A program made the translations under genes and the position numbers. Under the pieces are notes generated by a model. The model saw only the letters and a list, made by a program, of their open reading frames with translations. It was not told the DNA's origin and searched no databases. A DNA stretch of 64,000 nucleotides from Apricaphanius iberus (taxonomy: Eukaryota; Chordata; Actinopteri; Cyprinodontiformes; Aphaniidae). The DNA lies in contig JAPXFQ010002431.1 in assembly GCA_028564705.1 (NCBI GenBank), positions 434,001 to 498,000 on the forward strand, written 5' to 3'. Shown here one piece after another: positions 12,695-25,300 of this stretch; positions within the stretch are counted from its first letter, which is position 1; every line of letters begins with the position of its first letter.

Positions 12695-12834
12695 TATATG
12701 AGAGCAAATGTGTTTTTAACTTTTATATAAAACCATCAACAGTAGATGGTGAACCTTCCCAGGCATGGTCGGCCTACCAGAATAACTACAAAAACACATT
12801 GATAATTTATTCAGAAGTTCCCAAATAACCCGGT

Positions 12835-13120
12835 TACCTTGCAGCCGTGCAGGAATTGTGGGGTTCCTAATGGGTCCATTCTCAGATAAAGTTTATTTAA
12901 CATCTATTTGGTCCTCCAGCTAAGATTATGGAATACGACAAGATTGCTTTAAGATTGTAAGCTAACAACACACAACTCTATATCTCTGTATCACCACAAT
13001 GCACTACAGTCCCTGGATAAGTGTGTCAGTGCTATCGACAACTGCATTGCCCTTGTTTGATGACTGAAACATTTAAGTATGACAAAATGCAAAAACAGAA
13101 GAAATCTGTGAATACTTTTT
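12835..13120 (+). pseudogene. LINE reverse-transcriptase fragment
   Basis: A forward frame around 12850 reads CGVPNGSIL, and a shifted frame around 12960 reads TNNTQLYISVSPQ. These correspond to the GVPQGS(I/V)LGP and YADDTQLYISVSP motifs of non-LTR (L2/Rex-like) reverse transcriptases. The catalytic YADD is lost (T-N-N), and the frame is shifted and stopped. It is a dead fragment about 115 bp before exon A of tspoap1. Confidence 0.6.
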
Positions 13121-13234
13121 TAACAGAACTGTACCATGCTATATTAGGTATATTTTATGTATTGTGATGTTTAAAATAAACAACTAATGGCAGCAAATAT
13201 TCAAAAGAAATTTTTTGTCATACTTCCTCCACAG

Positions 13235-13342
13235 AATGGGACAGATTATGGATATCTGGTGCGTCAGAACTCAGAACTCCGGCGAGCCCTCGACGAGCTG
13301 GAGAAGACTTGCAACACACTGAGGGAAGAGAACGGCCTGCTG
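13235..13342 (+). CDS. tspoap1: tspoap1 exon A (first recognised exon), coiled coil
   Basis: The exon is 108 nt, phase 0 at both ends, with acceptor tcctccacag and donor gtatga. It encodes 36 residues ([11 protein letters not shown]... to EENGLL). The stretch [20 protein letters not shown] matches the start of the conserved coiled coil in RIM-BP1 (family pattern ELLRALGELRQRC..LKEEN). The preceding N-terminal exon(s) were not found in the window. Confidence 0.88.
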
Positions 13343-16300
13343 GTATGACTAAAAATAACTGAGTGTGTGTGATGAAAAGCTTTGTGGAAAGTAGGCCAGG
13401 TCTACTAAACACTTATAGTCTGACACCCTTTGTTTCCTTTTTTACAGGCATTTATTCAGTTCCAAAAAATGCTAATTTTTCAGCCTTTCCATATGTCTTC
13501 ATGGTGTCTCGTGGGAGCACAGGTTTATGACTTTAAACTGCCAGGGTTATCCATTTATCTAACCTCTCCTCGGCTCATATGACTAAATGTAAACCGGTTT
13601 GTTCAACAGGCGGTGAACAACTCATTGCAGAAACATTGATATTGGATATTTGTTTTTCATGTATTCAGCGAAAGAGCAGCGCCCCAGAGACTGAGGAGAA
13701 GGTCAGGCGGCTGAGGAGAAAGAACACCGAGCTGACTGTTCTTGCAAAGAGGCTGGAAGACAGAGCGTGCAAACTGCAGGAGGCCAACCTCAAAGTGGTA
13801 TGAATATCTGACACATGCTTTTTGCCAGGACTAAATTCCCCCTGCTTATTGTGATCGATTATTTTGATCAATATTGTAATCACGATTATCAATCACGATC
13901 ATTCATCCAGTCCTGTAAAATATCTATTTTTATTGCACCAATTATACATTTATATATATATAATATATATTTAAAAGTACAAGCTAAATATGTTATTGCA
14001 GAGTTCAATCTCAAAGTACAATTTATGGGAAACAATTACAGCTTATACAGAAAAGGCCTTAGACATTCCCTGCATCCAAATCCTTAGTATTTACTATATG
14101 CTACGTAGCAACTATTACTCACCTGTAAATGTAATACTGCATAGCAAACGATCGCGTAATAGGCATGAAATCAGACATACTGCTCCACAATTTTGCATGT
14201 CCTTTGACCCATATGACTTCTGTTGAACCAGATGTTTACATTACGTTCGCTTGTGGTCCCGCCATCCTCTAGCCGTTATTTTGTCTGGTATGATTTAACA
14301 ACTTAAATGTTTATATAGTCAAACAACAATTACAGTAATCAGTAACATCGCTACAGTAACATTTATCTGCCGAAACTGCGGCGGTGCCAATGGTTGACAG
14401 TTCGTCTGTAGCCATTTTTAGCTAGGTCCTTCTTCTTCTATGATTTCGGGTCGTCCGCTGCATTGTCGGATAGCGTAGCATCCACCGGCTGCTTACTGTG
14501 GTGGTAGTAAACTTTCGAGAACTTTCTGCTTACTAGTCAGATGCATAATGGAGATTTGGATCTACTACATTGCTCAAATACTCCTTTTCACCTTCTACGT
14601 AGCAAGCGTAGTGCAGCCATTATGAGTGCTGAGTGCGTGTGCGCGGTTTTTATTTGGTGAGCTTAATGAAGCTTTAGCCATGCGTTTTATATATATATAT
14701 ATATATAATGATTGTTTGGACTTTCAAGAGTTACAATATCACAGTGCCTTGTCATGAGTTTAAAAAAAGGTAGCAAAACATGAGTATGAGCCTTGTTAAA
14801 AATTCTGCATACACAGCAATTAAAAACATCATAATGAAAACCAGCCAACCAAGACTTATATATTCTGTGTTTGTTTTGGGTGCTGTAACTGGAAGATTGA
14901 GGAAACTTTCTCGGTGTTTTAGCTGTTCCTAGGATTGTTCTATTCTGGAGAAAGGTATTTGGTGATGATCCTGGAATCGACTTAAATAACTCCCAGTTTA
15001 AAGTTCTCCTTCACTGAAAATCTTGAAAAACTGAGTTTTCTTTCATTAAAATGAGTCACGCTGTGTTCTAAATGCATGCTGCATATGAACATTTTATACA
15101 AACTCCAATCCCTGTATCAGTTACATAAAGAAAAGAGACCAGAAAACGGCTGAGTTTGAAAAAGCCCAACTACCACACGTCATAATGGTAACTTAGCATT
15201 CATGGGCTCGCCTACCTAGCTTTGGACCACCCATGGGAATGTTGTTTTTGGCAAGGTGAATGCCGAGTGTCTTGCAGCTGCTAGAGGGTACGGACCTTAC
15301 AGTAACCTAAAAGAAGGATCTGTACCGTCAGAATGGTGGAACACCAGCTCCCAGGCTGTAAGTAGTGTTTTAGTTTTCACCCAGTGTTTTACTTTTCAAG
15401 TATTGTGTTAAAAAATGGACCATGACAATGAAATGTACTACCTCAGCTGACAGCTAATATCTGTGAACACATCCACCCAGATATGTTGTTTTTTTTAAGT
15501 ATCCTCAAATGTAACTTATGCTTCAAACCAAAAATTATAATAGCAGATGATTCCACTGCTGGTTAGATCTCCCAATCCTACAAAGCTGCCGCAAGCTATC
15601 CCTGCTTGTCATCAAGACAACTCGCTGGATTTAAGCATACTGCTAAGAAAAGGACAATAATTTATCAAGAAGTAACTCATAGAGAAGATAGAGACTGTGG
15701 CGCTGAATACCTGTCTGCCTGTGGTGTGTGGCGTCCTGAAGACTCTGCTCTCTGGTAGCTTCCGTGGTGGAGTCCTGCTGCGGCCGGGAGCATGTCGGAG
15801 TCCGGTCTTGTTTGGTAATGCTTCCTAAACTGGGTGGTAAACTCCATCTAAGTATAAATACCTCCACCACTTTTGTCTCCTGTTACTGATTTTAGTAAAC
15901 AAAGACAGTGAAAGAGTAGGGTTGCAGTTAGCCAATCAGAGGAGAGAAACTTGCATGTCATAAATCTTACCGAGCAAGCCCCCCACATCTTGTTGAGTCT
16001 CCACGCCCATACCCACACTGAACTGGCATAAACTGAAATAGACTGGGAATGTTTTTTTGTGTTTTTTTTTTGAGAAACCGACTCAGATGACATTCTTTCA
16101 TACCAGAGAACACTTAAAAATTAATACAAACACCAGGGAAGGAGAACTTTAAAGGTCACATTCTGAAGGTGCTCTGATGACTACTGGTCCCAGTAACTGG
16201 TCATTTAGTCATCAGCATCTGTAGACCTGGATCTGAGAGTGTCACAGGATCTTAGCTATCATTATTTACTACTTTTGACAAGGTTCTTCCAACCTGTATC

Positions 16301-19300
16301 TCCACCGTTCATTTACTAATTCAGCCACCTCGGTGTGGTGCTATCTGCATACTTTGCTTTTTGGCGTGGTCTCGTTTGGTGGATGCCAGCCAATCATCAG
16401 TCTGGCTCTTTTGTTGAGCCAGAAGTTGTTTGAAACCCTCCTTGGACTATGGAAAACATTCCTTTTACTTTGGTGTTGCCAGTTGCAACTCAAGCATATC
16501 TGTTGGAATGTGCATTGTGGTTGTCTTTCCCCAGTAAGTAGGATCGGCCAGATGATACGTCACTCATTCTTAGTTGCCATATTTGACAATTTTTTTAAAA
16601 CAGGATGGAAAAATCTGAAGGCCAAAATATATTTTCTACTTAAGATGCAGCATTCAGATTACTGAATCAATAAAAAAAAGATTCCACATGGGAACAACTA
16701 AGCATTATCTCAGACATGGACAACAAACCCAACGAATATCGCATGTTCAAGAGTTAAGGAGGCATGGAGGGCATCTGGGTCTACACGATGACAGACTGCG
16801 GCACCTTAACCATTGATACACAAGGATTGCATGATGTGGTATTTCATCCCGCTGAAGCAATCAGGAAAGCCTTTTAGAGAGTCTTGCTGAATTCCTATCA
16901 CTTCAATTGGAAAAATGTTCCCTGATTCCAAAACTTTGGCTGAAGTGGTGCTCATACCTCCAGTCTACAGTGTGGCAGCAGAGCACAGATTTACCCTGAA
17001 GCAACTCAGGAAAACATTAGTTCACAGGTTTGTTTTACATAGTTTAATACTGAAGAGCACAATGAGAACGGGCATCATCTGATACCTAGCCCTATTTCAG
17101 CACTCCATTGAATATTAAAATCCATACAATATGCTGTCTATGCTTGAAAACTCAGTAGCTACCTTCATCAGTATCAGAAGTCAGGTATCAATGTTGGCCT
17201 TTCTGATATTTCTTACACCTGTCTTACGCCTTCTTTTCTTATAGACTGATCAGAGTTTCTGCAGTTCAGCCTCATTATTTTATTCCAACAGAACTTTAAC
17301 ATTAGGAAAGCTGCTCTGCAATAGGCTGACTGTATGTTTTCTAACACACACACTTTCTGGTTTGATAATTGATCTGATTTGCCATGTACTCTAGCAATTA
17401 AAACAGGATATAAGTTAAATATTAAGAGAAATTATCACTATAGAACACCAACGGTAACATTTTATCATATATACGTCTATCCCAGAAGTGGAAAACTGTA
17501 AAATAGTATGATATCAATCAAGATCAACAATAAAACCATCGGATGTTTTAGAATTTATAAATCAAGAATTCACCTCATGACATGCTGAGAAACAAATTCA
17601 GACGCATTAAAAAGAATGATCAGAGAAAACATCTCCAGTACGGATAAAATCAATGGTCAATCCAAGAGTAAAAACCCGATCGTGAGTGTGTCCGCTGGAG
17701 TGTGTAGAACCAGATACATGTTGAGTAAAGTTAAAAGAATCCATAAGACTAATAATATTTTTAGCCAAATTGTTCGTGCAATCAGCTATATGAATATTGA
17801 AATCTCCAACAATATATAATCAATATTATCATGGAATTATGTCTGCTTATTTGTCCTATTGGATTCAACATCTTATCATTAAATTCTGTTTTCTTGATGT
17901 AGGTGAATCCCCCTTCGCTCATCAGACCTGGTGCTGTGGAGCAGTACAAAAGAGCCTTTGCCCGCCAACGAGCTCGTGACCTGGCCCAGCATGCTGATGC
18001 GCTTCTTTCTAAGGACAAAGAGATTGCTGCCCTGCAGCAGGAGTGCAGACAGTTCGAGGCACAGCTTGGACCAGCTAAGGTACACACATTTTATTCATTA
18101 GTAATCAAAACCTGATCATTTGGTCTTGAACAAACTAAAAGACCAACGTTTTAAACTCTGTGTTCCATCCTACAACCTCAGTTGTCATCTCTGGCACAAG
18201 CTTGCCCTCTCCTGGACAGCTTTGGTACTTCTCAACCTAATCTAAGCCTGTATTACAGAGGCTGCGTCACTGCTGAGGGCATATAGATGACAGTGCAGGA
18301 ACAGGCTGTCTTCCTCAGTGCCTGCTTGTAAATAAGACCTGGTTCTTCTTAATATGAGCATCTGTTGGTTATTAAACAGAAAATGGAACAAATACAGTAC
18401 AGCTGTGATAGGATGAAATGAATGTCATGTTAAACAATTCAAACAGCATTCAAATTTTAATATTCACCCAACTGAAACTATGTAAATCTTAACTTTTGTA
18501 TTTACATTTGTTTTATGTGTTAAACACTATAAGGCATTTTAAGACGGTGTCTACTATAGGCACTAAGACACCATAGAAACTATAACCCTATGCATTAGAG
18601 CTGTAATCGGGCCTTAAAAGTTGGGCCCGACCCGAGTCCGAAAGAATTCAGTCGGAGCCCGAAGAGTATATTTTTATTGACAGCTGATTAAATCTCAAAC
18701 CCGATTACAGCCTGACATTTTTCCGCCAGAAAAAACTGGTACCCGACGACGTGAAACTCCGGTCAAATAGGCCTGTTATCTGAATCTTAAAATGATAAAT
18801 GAATAAGAATAATTTCAAGACATGTTGATTTATTATCTGCAGCTATATGAAGCTTTAACCGCTTCTGTTGCGTAAAAGTCTGTCTCGCGCGTTTCTCTGT
18901 GTGCTCCTGACCGCTTGCTCTAGATTTCAGGACATTTTATCTGACTTGTGGGCATCTGGGAGCTGCTATATAAGTACAGGAGACTTCTGCAACTTGAAAC
19001 TTGGGATAATGGTGCATTTACACTTCAGCATTTTCTGTGACAGTGCAGCAATCGGAGCATGTTTTCTGTTTTGATCTGAGAGCTGACCGTTAAAGCCCAA
19101 ACCGAGACCATGGACAATGATAGAAATTAAACCCGAACCCTGGTCGGGTCGGGTTCAGGCTAGGGCTGGGCAAAACGATTATTTTTGTTATCGATTAATC
19201 TAGCGATTATTTTTTTCGATGCATCTATTAATCTAATGATACATTTTTCAAATCGATTCGATGTTGATTCAATTCGATTATTTACCCATTATTTAATTTG

Positions 19301-22300
19301 TATAGAAATTTGAACATTATTAATTTATGTATTCCAATGAGATAAACAAATGTCTTCATTTGAACACATTTTAATTGTAAAACAAAATCCCAAATATAGT
19401 TGTAGTATTAGTCTTTTATTAATCTCCTGTTAGAGGTTACATTTAACAAAAAGTTAAATGTTGTGCAACCAAATCATATGAATAAAGAAAAGGAAATACC
19501 CCAAAAATTTCTTACAAAATTTAACATTTGCTTCATGCAAAAAAGTTCTCTTCATTCACAAAAAAACATTTACTTTGCTGCAATTTCTCTTATTCTGACA
19601 TAAGATTTGGACACAAAAAAAGAGATAAACAGGGAGAGAGGCGCTGTTCATTACAATAAAATGCACATTTTTCTAGTTATTAGATGGCAACTTTGAATCC
19701 AACAAACTGGAGGAGCATTAAGTAAAAAATAGTATTCAAACAGGATTAGGCGTTATTAAACCTGATAATCAAGAGTTTGTTGTCGGTTTGCTTTTGAAAG
19801 CACTTAAACAACATGTTGTATCATAGTCAACGATGGCTTCATTTACCAGGTAGTGCATTACCTTTGTTAAAAAATATGTTTACCGCGACCAAATAACACT
19901 CTCTCACGTTTTCGGCTTCTGCTCATAATCAGTCTTTGCGCATTCCGACTCATTCTGCCAACACGGGTCACAAATAAAAATCAACAAAACAGATAGCAGT
20001 AACATACACCAGACGCAGCTAAGAAGCTTATATAAGTTTTGCTTTTAAAGAGGTTGAGTGTTAATTTCTGTATATCAGTGTTTGTGTGTGTGTGTGTGCT
20101 CGTGTATATGATTTATAGGGTAAAATACATAGCGTTAGTAAAAAAGTTGAAAACTTACGGTGTTTAATCATTGGCTGGAACTGCTCCTGGATGCCGCTGT
20201 CTGAGGTGCTGGTAAACAGCCGTCGTGCTTTTATAAGCCGTTTCCATTATGCAAAGCCGGCAGACGACAAAATCGCTCCCTTTATGTTAAAATAGTTCCA
20301 TACCTTTGAACTGCGCGTTTGGATGGAGGTAATTTTAACTCAACTGACTCACTAATGCTGCAACTACCGGCTCCCGCCATGTTTGTTTTGAAAGTCATGA
20401 TGCATCGACGCACGTTTTTTGCGTGGACGTATTTTACGTCTCGACGTAATCGATTACGTCGACGCGTCATCCCAGCCCTAGTTCAGGCAAAGATCTTCAG
20501 CTCTACCATGCATGGAGATGTTGCTGAGCTGTAAAGAGTCTTCATTTACAGACTGATCCATCCTATGTGCATGAGGAGCGTTTTCACATGTCCTTCCTCC
20601 CTGTAGCTATTATACTTCACAGACAGAACTTCACCCAACAAACCCAACAATGTTCACACCCCGGCTGTAATTTGCACTGTTTGACTCATTTAATTTGATC
20701 AACATTTCCGCTGCTGTTATTTGCACATCTGTTTTTCTCAGTTTATATTCTGTTAACTTCTCTTAAATAATACTTTAAATTTTTTACTTTTTAATACACA
20801 ACTACACAAGCAAGTTTTGTAAAAAATAAAAATATTCTGCTCTTAAATTATCCTACTCAGTTGCACATTCTAGCCTGAATATGCCACTTTATTTTTAAAA
20901 CCTGCACAGTACTTAAGTTTTTATAATTGTGTCCACATATATTATTCTAATTCAGTTTTTTTATACTTTTGGTTACCTTCTTTGCGAGATCCCACTTGCT
21001 TCCGTCATCTGTCATTTTGCTGCTGTTTTCCTGACATTGTTTGGTCATTGTGTCTCTGCAGGATTCCCCCGTTCAGTCGCCCCGGGTGGAATACGAGAAA
21101 CTCCTCAGAGAGTCTCAGAAGGAGGTGTTGCGGCTTCAGAGGCAGCTGTCCGTCACTTCGTCCAAGCAACGACACGGCCCGAGGCCCGACGGCGACGGCA
21201 CGGAGAAGTGTGAGGAAAACGCCAAAGATGCAAGGCAGGAGAAGGTAAAACCATCACCGAATGAATCCCACACTGACCCCTGCTGGCACCAGAGCCTCGT
21301 GTACTCACAGTAAATGCACACTCCCAATTAGATGGAGGTTGATGTCATTTACAAACGGAGCAGCCGATAACCCTGCTCACATGAGCAGTTATTTCTACAA
21401 CACAGTTAGGGTTTAAAGTTGTTTTAGTGATGGAAAATGCAGCTCTCAGAGGTTTTCCAAACCCTATGTTTACATTGGCATGGATGCCGTTTTGCAGTGT
21501 TATGCAATGGCTTGTCGTTGGACTTGATACTAATCTGCCACAAGCTATAATGAGGCGATTCCCTGTCTTTAACTTGGGCCTGATCAAAGTCATACACTCT
21601 GATCCTCTCTGCGTGTGATGCTGATCTTCTGTGTACTCACTTCTGGTACACAGTACATAGCTATATCAGTCTGTTCCTAAAGGGGGGGGGGTCACATTTA
21701 TTCATGTTTTTGGTGCAATCTTCTTCCTTGCTATAATAGGACATTTTGCCACCTGAAGCTGGAACAATTGCAACAAGGGAAACTGCAATTTCCAGTGTCC
21801 TATTGTGTTTTTTAAAGGTGGAGCTTCCGTTGGATAAAAATCACTTTACACAACAATAAAACTGCTCATTTGATGTACAGATAATGTTTTTGCTAAATTT
21901 CTCCTGAAATAAATACGCTGCCTGTAGAGCTCAAATGAGAATGCCGATTGTGGTAATCTCTCATCTGTGGGACGCACACATGCACTCCCAGTGCCACGCG
22001 CACACCCAGAAAGGGGCCATGTTGTGTGAACTCTAATCCCCTCCAACAACAGAATGGTACAGTCCAGTAATCCGCTCTCTGTTGCTGTAGCAGCGGTGAG
22101 AGGGTTTTGGATGGTAGGTAAGACTGCGGCCGCACTAAAGACTTTTCCATCTCGCCCTGCTCTGGATAACTAGCAGGTCAAGGGAAACCTTGACGTTGCC
22201 ACGGATCACGCTAAAGGGGTAGGTTTTTCCTCTTAAGTTCTGATCTCGTTTTGTGTAGGTGTCAGCTGTTTATTCTGGTTCTGTTTCGCTAAGTCCAACT

Positions 22301-25300
22301 GAGTCCGTTCGGTGAAACTGTGCAGGGCTAAAATGAAAGAAAAAAAATGTCTAAATAGTGTTATTACAAATAAGGGTTGGGCAAAAGTGGGTTTAAAGTT
22401 GAAGATGATGAATTTGATTTAAAATTACTTGCTCCTTCCTGAAAATTATTGTGACACACATTTATACACGTCTCAGAGTATTACTGAATGACTTGCATCT
22501 TAGCAGGTCTTTCGTTTGAGTTCCCTGGCAATTCTTTTCATGGTTTATTTTAAGCAAATCTGTGCAAAGTCCCTTTGCCTTATTTAAAACTTACTGACAC
22601 TTTTCTTACAACCCAGAAATCATGAGGCCTAGTGAAGGGGCTGCCCGTCAGGTGCCGGGTTTTGTAACTGTCATAATTTGGAGCTTCCAGATGCAGAATT
22701 TATGCAGGGCGAACTAAGGGGGAGCATCGTGGAACGGACATCGATATTCTCCGCATTAAAAAGAAAATCAACGGCCAGGCCAATCCATTAAGGTGCTTTT
22801 AAAAGAAGTGATCCAGTTACCCTTTTCAGTAGTCTGCAGGGATTACACCAATGTGCTTATGGCACTCAGGGCCTGTTGAATGGGATCTTACCCTGCTTTG
22901 GTAAGCATGGGTCCAGGTTGGACTAGATTCTTCAGTATCCATGGACCACATCAGTGCAATGGTGTAACTGAGTTGGGAAATAGACCCTACAACCTTCCAA
23001 ATGCTTAGAGGTCTTTCTGTGGTCTCTGTATTACAGTGGGAATTCCTCCTGGATTTACCACTCTTTATTAAATTATATTTTTATTGATAAGTGAGGGAGA
23101 TCTAAGTTTGTTTCAAATGCACTTGTATTAATATTGTTATTGTAAACTAAAGCATGCAGTGTTTACATTCATTATGGGCTCCAGTTTATTAGACAGACAT
23201 TGGAATCAGCCAAAATTTAATTTATCTGCTCTAAATGGCGATTAGGGAGTCAAACACAGTTAAATGATCATTTTCCCTTTGTGGATTAAATGCATGAAAA
23301 CTAAGAACTGACTCAATTTACTTGTCAATTTACCAATAATTCTATAACATTTTCTTTAATAGACTTTTTTTTGCTATGGATAGATACTTTTATCATAAGA
23401 TATGAGGGATAACTGGGGATGCTTTCAAAATCAGAATTATTCAAGGAAATCCAAAACTTGATAACTGACACATAAAGGCCTGAGTGTTGCATCATCTCTA
23501 GTTTTGGGATTCCTTTTGGCAGTTTCCTAAGATCCCAGAAGTAGAAATAGTTTTATTGTGGTCGTAAAGGTACTTAACTATTTACGATACATGAATTTTA
23601 TGCATACTTCTCGGCGGCTTATGAAAAGGAGGGGAATTTAACTTATTATTTGGCTTTTTATACATTTTAAGCATCATCTTCAAATTGTTTGTGCATTTGT
23701 TTTAACCTAATACACAAATAATGAAAACTTTTATCAAGCTTCAGTTTTTTAGCGCCAAAAATGAATAAGGACTTATATCTTTAAAGATAAATGTGTGAAA
23801 ACCAAAGATTCTAATGATGCTCAAATTTTCATAAAGATTTAACTTGCCAATAGAAATTTAGGCCCATTGCTATTTTTGTTTAATAACTGTAATTCACCGT
23901 GTTTAAATATTTCATGTTAATCTTAAATTCTGAGCAATAATTAAATATTTCATACCCTTCTGCATGTGTAAGAGAGTAGCTTCTGTAAAGTTGATCATAT
24001 ATTAGTTTTCCTAACACTCAGACTTCCAAAAGAAACCAATATTTCCAAAACCGGCATGTTCCTCATAGAGACACCTATTAAATGCTCAGAAGGATATCAC
24101 AGCACCTTTGCTAGACTCCTTTCCTGCCTTTATTGTGTCAGTTGAAGGTCGTGCTCCCTCGCCCAGCTTGAATGAAACTCAAAATATAAAAATGTTGAGT
24201 ATCCTTGTGTTTCCTGTCTAATCAAATTTGAAACTGCTGAAGAAAATAACTTTCAGTCTTCTTCATAACCAGATACCCCAAAATAGGCGGGTTTAGAATC
24301 CCCAGATAATTTCCTAATAACAAGAAAACTCTCTTCTATGAAATATATATTTAATTGATTGATTCATGATCAATGAGTAGGAAAATACTGTGATATATAT
24401 TTAGTAAATGGACTGGAATTATATGGTGCTTTTCTGATCACACTTAGTAACTACTCAAAGCAATTTACACTAGCACAGCATTCAACCAGTTGCACATTTA
24501 TACAACAATACGCAGACTAGAAAGAAACTTGGGGTTGAGGGCCTTTTCCCAGGGCAAATCGAAATGTGTCAAAGGAGGGAGCTGGAAATGAAGTAAATAT
24601 GAAGTGCTTAATGCTGTTTTCCAATAAAAACGTTCTACGTAATAAATGACTTGTTCTTCTAGAAATGCCAACAAAAATAATTAAATTTATCTCTATAAAT
24701 TAGAAATACTTTGTTTTTGGCTCTGAAAGTATTTGTAATCATTTTTGTTCTGGTCCAAGTGAATCTGAAGGATGATTTAAGCTTTTACTTCAGAATAACA
24801 TGTAGATGTTTTTCTTTTTAAAGGAAACTTCCTCAACTCAAGTTAAAACTGTTGAAAATAATCATAAAAACAGTCCTGATACTGACATTGTACTGCAGAC
24901 AATTCACTAAAGAATATTCCCAAACTTGCAGGTATTGTTGTTCTAACTGATAATAGAACAAATTAAAATAAATTGGCAGCCGTATCTACGCAGAACCTAT
25001 GTGAGGTTAGGGTGTACAAATGTACATTTATGACAGCTGAAGCTTTGATCAGACGCTCCATGTACTTGTTCTTTTTTTGTCTCACAACATTGTATAAATG
25101 AGAGCTTACATAATATTCAGCTCTCCGAGGTTATTCACCTAAATCATGTTAGATTTATATCTCATGGTGCCCAGACACTGATTATATCCACTCTGAACTT
25201 CTCATTTGAGAAAAGAGTTGCTCTTTTGCAGGGAATTTAAACTGTAGGAAAACAACATGAGGATTACTGAAGATAACATATTTGTAAACTGTGTCAGTTG

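Noticed and set aside
16333..16665. 110-codon frame as an exon
   Set aside because: No similarity to RIM-BP1 and no phase-compatible splice sites at both ends.
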